A DNA stretch of 64,000 nucleotides from Paraburkholderia sp. C35 (GTDB lineage Bacteria > Pseudomonadota > Gammaproteobacteria > Burkholderiales > Burkholderiaceae). The stretch lies in NCBI RefSeq assembly GCF_003121405.1, contig NZ_QBUY01000011.1:54861-118860 (forward strand). Direction: 5' to 3'. Shown piece by piece: positions 63,276-64,000 of this stretch. Every line of letters begins with the position of its first letter. Position 1 is the stretch's first letter. The position numbers and the translations under genes were made by a program. The notes under the pieces are model-generated. The model did no database searches. It saw only the letters and a list, made by a program, of their open reading frames with translations, and was not told the DNA's origin.

Positions 63276-64000
63276 ATGAGCAATTCGAAAGGTACTGCCC
63301 TCGTTACTGGCGCGTCGACCGGCATCGGCGCTATCTATGCCGACCGTCTCGCGAAGCGCGGCTACGACCTTATTCTGGTCGCCCGCAATGAAGAACGCCT
63401 GAAGGCATTGTCGGCCCGTCTGGCAGCCGAAACGGGCCGCTCGGTGAAGTACCTGGCCGAAGACCTCAACGATAAGGCTGGCGTTCGCCGCGTCGAAGCT
63501 GTGCTGCGCGATGACGCAAGCATCACCATGCTCGTCAACAACGCCGGCATCGGTTCGGTCAACTCGATCCTGAAAGGTGACGTCGACACGATGGAACACA
63601 TGACCGCCCTCAACATCACCGCGCTGACGCGTCTCACTTATGCTGCCGCGCCCGCTTTCGTGGCGCGCGGCACGGGCACGATCGTCAATATCGCGTCGGT
63701 GGTCGGCATCGCGGTCGAGATGCTGAACGGCGTGTACAGCGCATCGAAGTCGTATGTGATCAGCTTTGGCCACGCGCTGCAACGCGATCTGGCCGGTAAG
63801 GGTGTTCGCGTGCAATCGGTGCTGCCGGGCGCAACGGCTACCGAGTTCTGGGACGTCGCGGGTTATTCGGATCAGAAGACCTCACCGATCACGATGTCGG
63901 CCGCAAACCTGGTCGACGCTGCGCTGGCAGGCCTCGACGCTGGCGAAATCGTGACGATTCCGGGTCTGCATGATGCGGAAGACTGGAACCAGTGGGAAGC
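63276..64000 (+). CDS. SDR family oxidoreductase, copy 2 (3' end outside window)
   Basis: The first 241 residues are visible and nearly identical to the SDR at 42471, with TGASTGIG, NNAG, NIASVVG and YSASK conserved. Within the compared part only about a dozen bases in 720 differ, much fewer than between the two glxA-type genes that precede them. The gene continues past base 64000. GGAGC precedes the ATG. Confidence 0.92.
   Translation, partial: MSNSKGTALVTGASTGIGAIYADRLAKRGYDLILVARNEERLKALSARLAAETGRSVKYLAEDLNDKAGVRRVEAVLRDDASITMLVNNAGIGSVNSILKGDVDTMEHMTALNITALTRLTYAAAPAFVARGTGTIVNIASVVGIAVEMLNGVYSASKSYVISFGHALQRDLAGKGVRVQSVLPGATATEFWDVAGYSDQKTSPITMSAANLVDAALAGLDAGEIVTIPGLHDAEDWNQWE

Noticed and set aside
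1..64000. CRISPR arrays, tRNA or rRNA genes, transposases, prophage genes
   Set aside because: No regularly spaced repeats, cloverleaf-like segments, rRNA stretches or transposase/integrase ORFs were recognised by eye. A tRNAscan and IS database search would be decisive.

Overview
The window reads as chromosomal DNA of a GC-rich betaproteobacterium of the Burkholderiaceae (Burkholderia, Paraburkholderia or Caballeronia). This rests on codon use, on families common in that group (DUF3331, DUF3455, GlxA-type DJ-1/AraC regulators, OmpR-type winged helix fused to a STAND ATPase) and on the style of the exopolysaccharide locus. I saw no rRNA or tRNA gene, CRISPR array, insertion sequence, integrase or phage gene.

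Region 1 (1-969) holds the end of an MHS-type major facilitator transporter and a divergent type II 3-dehydroquinate dehydratase, probably a quinate/shikimate-type uptake and catabolic pair. Region 2 (1008-21365) is a Wzx/Wzy-type exopolysaccharide locus. A long minus-strand operon (13853 down to 2746) encodes a WcaJ-type initiating phosphoglycosyltransferase, Wza export lipoprotein, LMW tyrosine phosphatase, Wzz/BY-kinase, four glycosyltransferases (one split by an in-frame amber codon) and an unrecognised exported protein. A small exported protein and a WecG/TagA-type transferase follow. Diverging from the operon are a flippase, another glycosyltransferase and a polymerase/ligase. A separate minus-strand pair encodes a YjbH/GfcD-like outer-membrane protein and a lipoprotein. 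Four sigma-54 (-24/-12) promoter matches, each with GTTACG-type palindromes or half-sites about 105-160 bp upstream, tie the locus together as one RpoN and enhancer-binding-protein regulon. The activator gene itself is not in the window.

Region 3 (21988-50041) is an accessory, regulator-rich catabolic or detoxification zone. It contains a LysR/MFS/amidohydrolase unit, two SDR plus NTF2-like modules, an epoxide hydrolase, a chloroperoxidase-like hydrolase, two paralogous winged-helix/STAND-ATPase regulators, a beta-propeller plus DUF305 pair, a leucine-rich-repeat kinase lacking its catalytic Asp, GlxA-type regulators, and an azoreductase/cupin pair with a divergent LysR. Region 4 (50804-60150) is an acid-metabolism block: an FAH-family enzyme, two tautomerases, a LysR regulator, and a tight operon of DctA symporter, sensor kinase, FixJ-like response regulator and an orphan TRAP-type DctP, followed by XdhC. 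Region 5 (60311-64000) has a periplasmic DJ-1/PfpI protein, an SDR that has lost its catalytic Tyr and Lys, and a second copy of the GlxA-SDR module seen at 41-43 kb.

An unusual short motif of about 27-30 bp occurs six times between 41 and 63 kb: ahead of two glxA genes, ahead of the two near-identical SDR genes, and twice as orphans. The window ends inside the second SDR copy.
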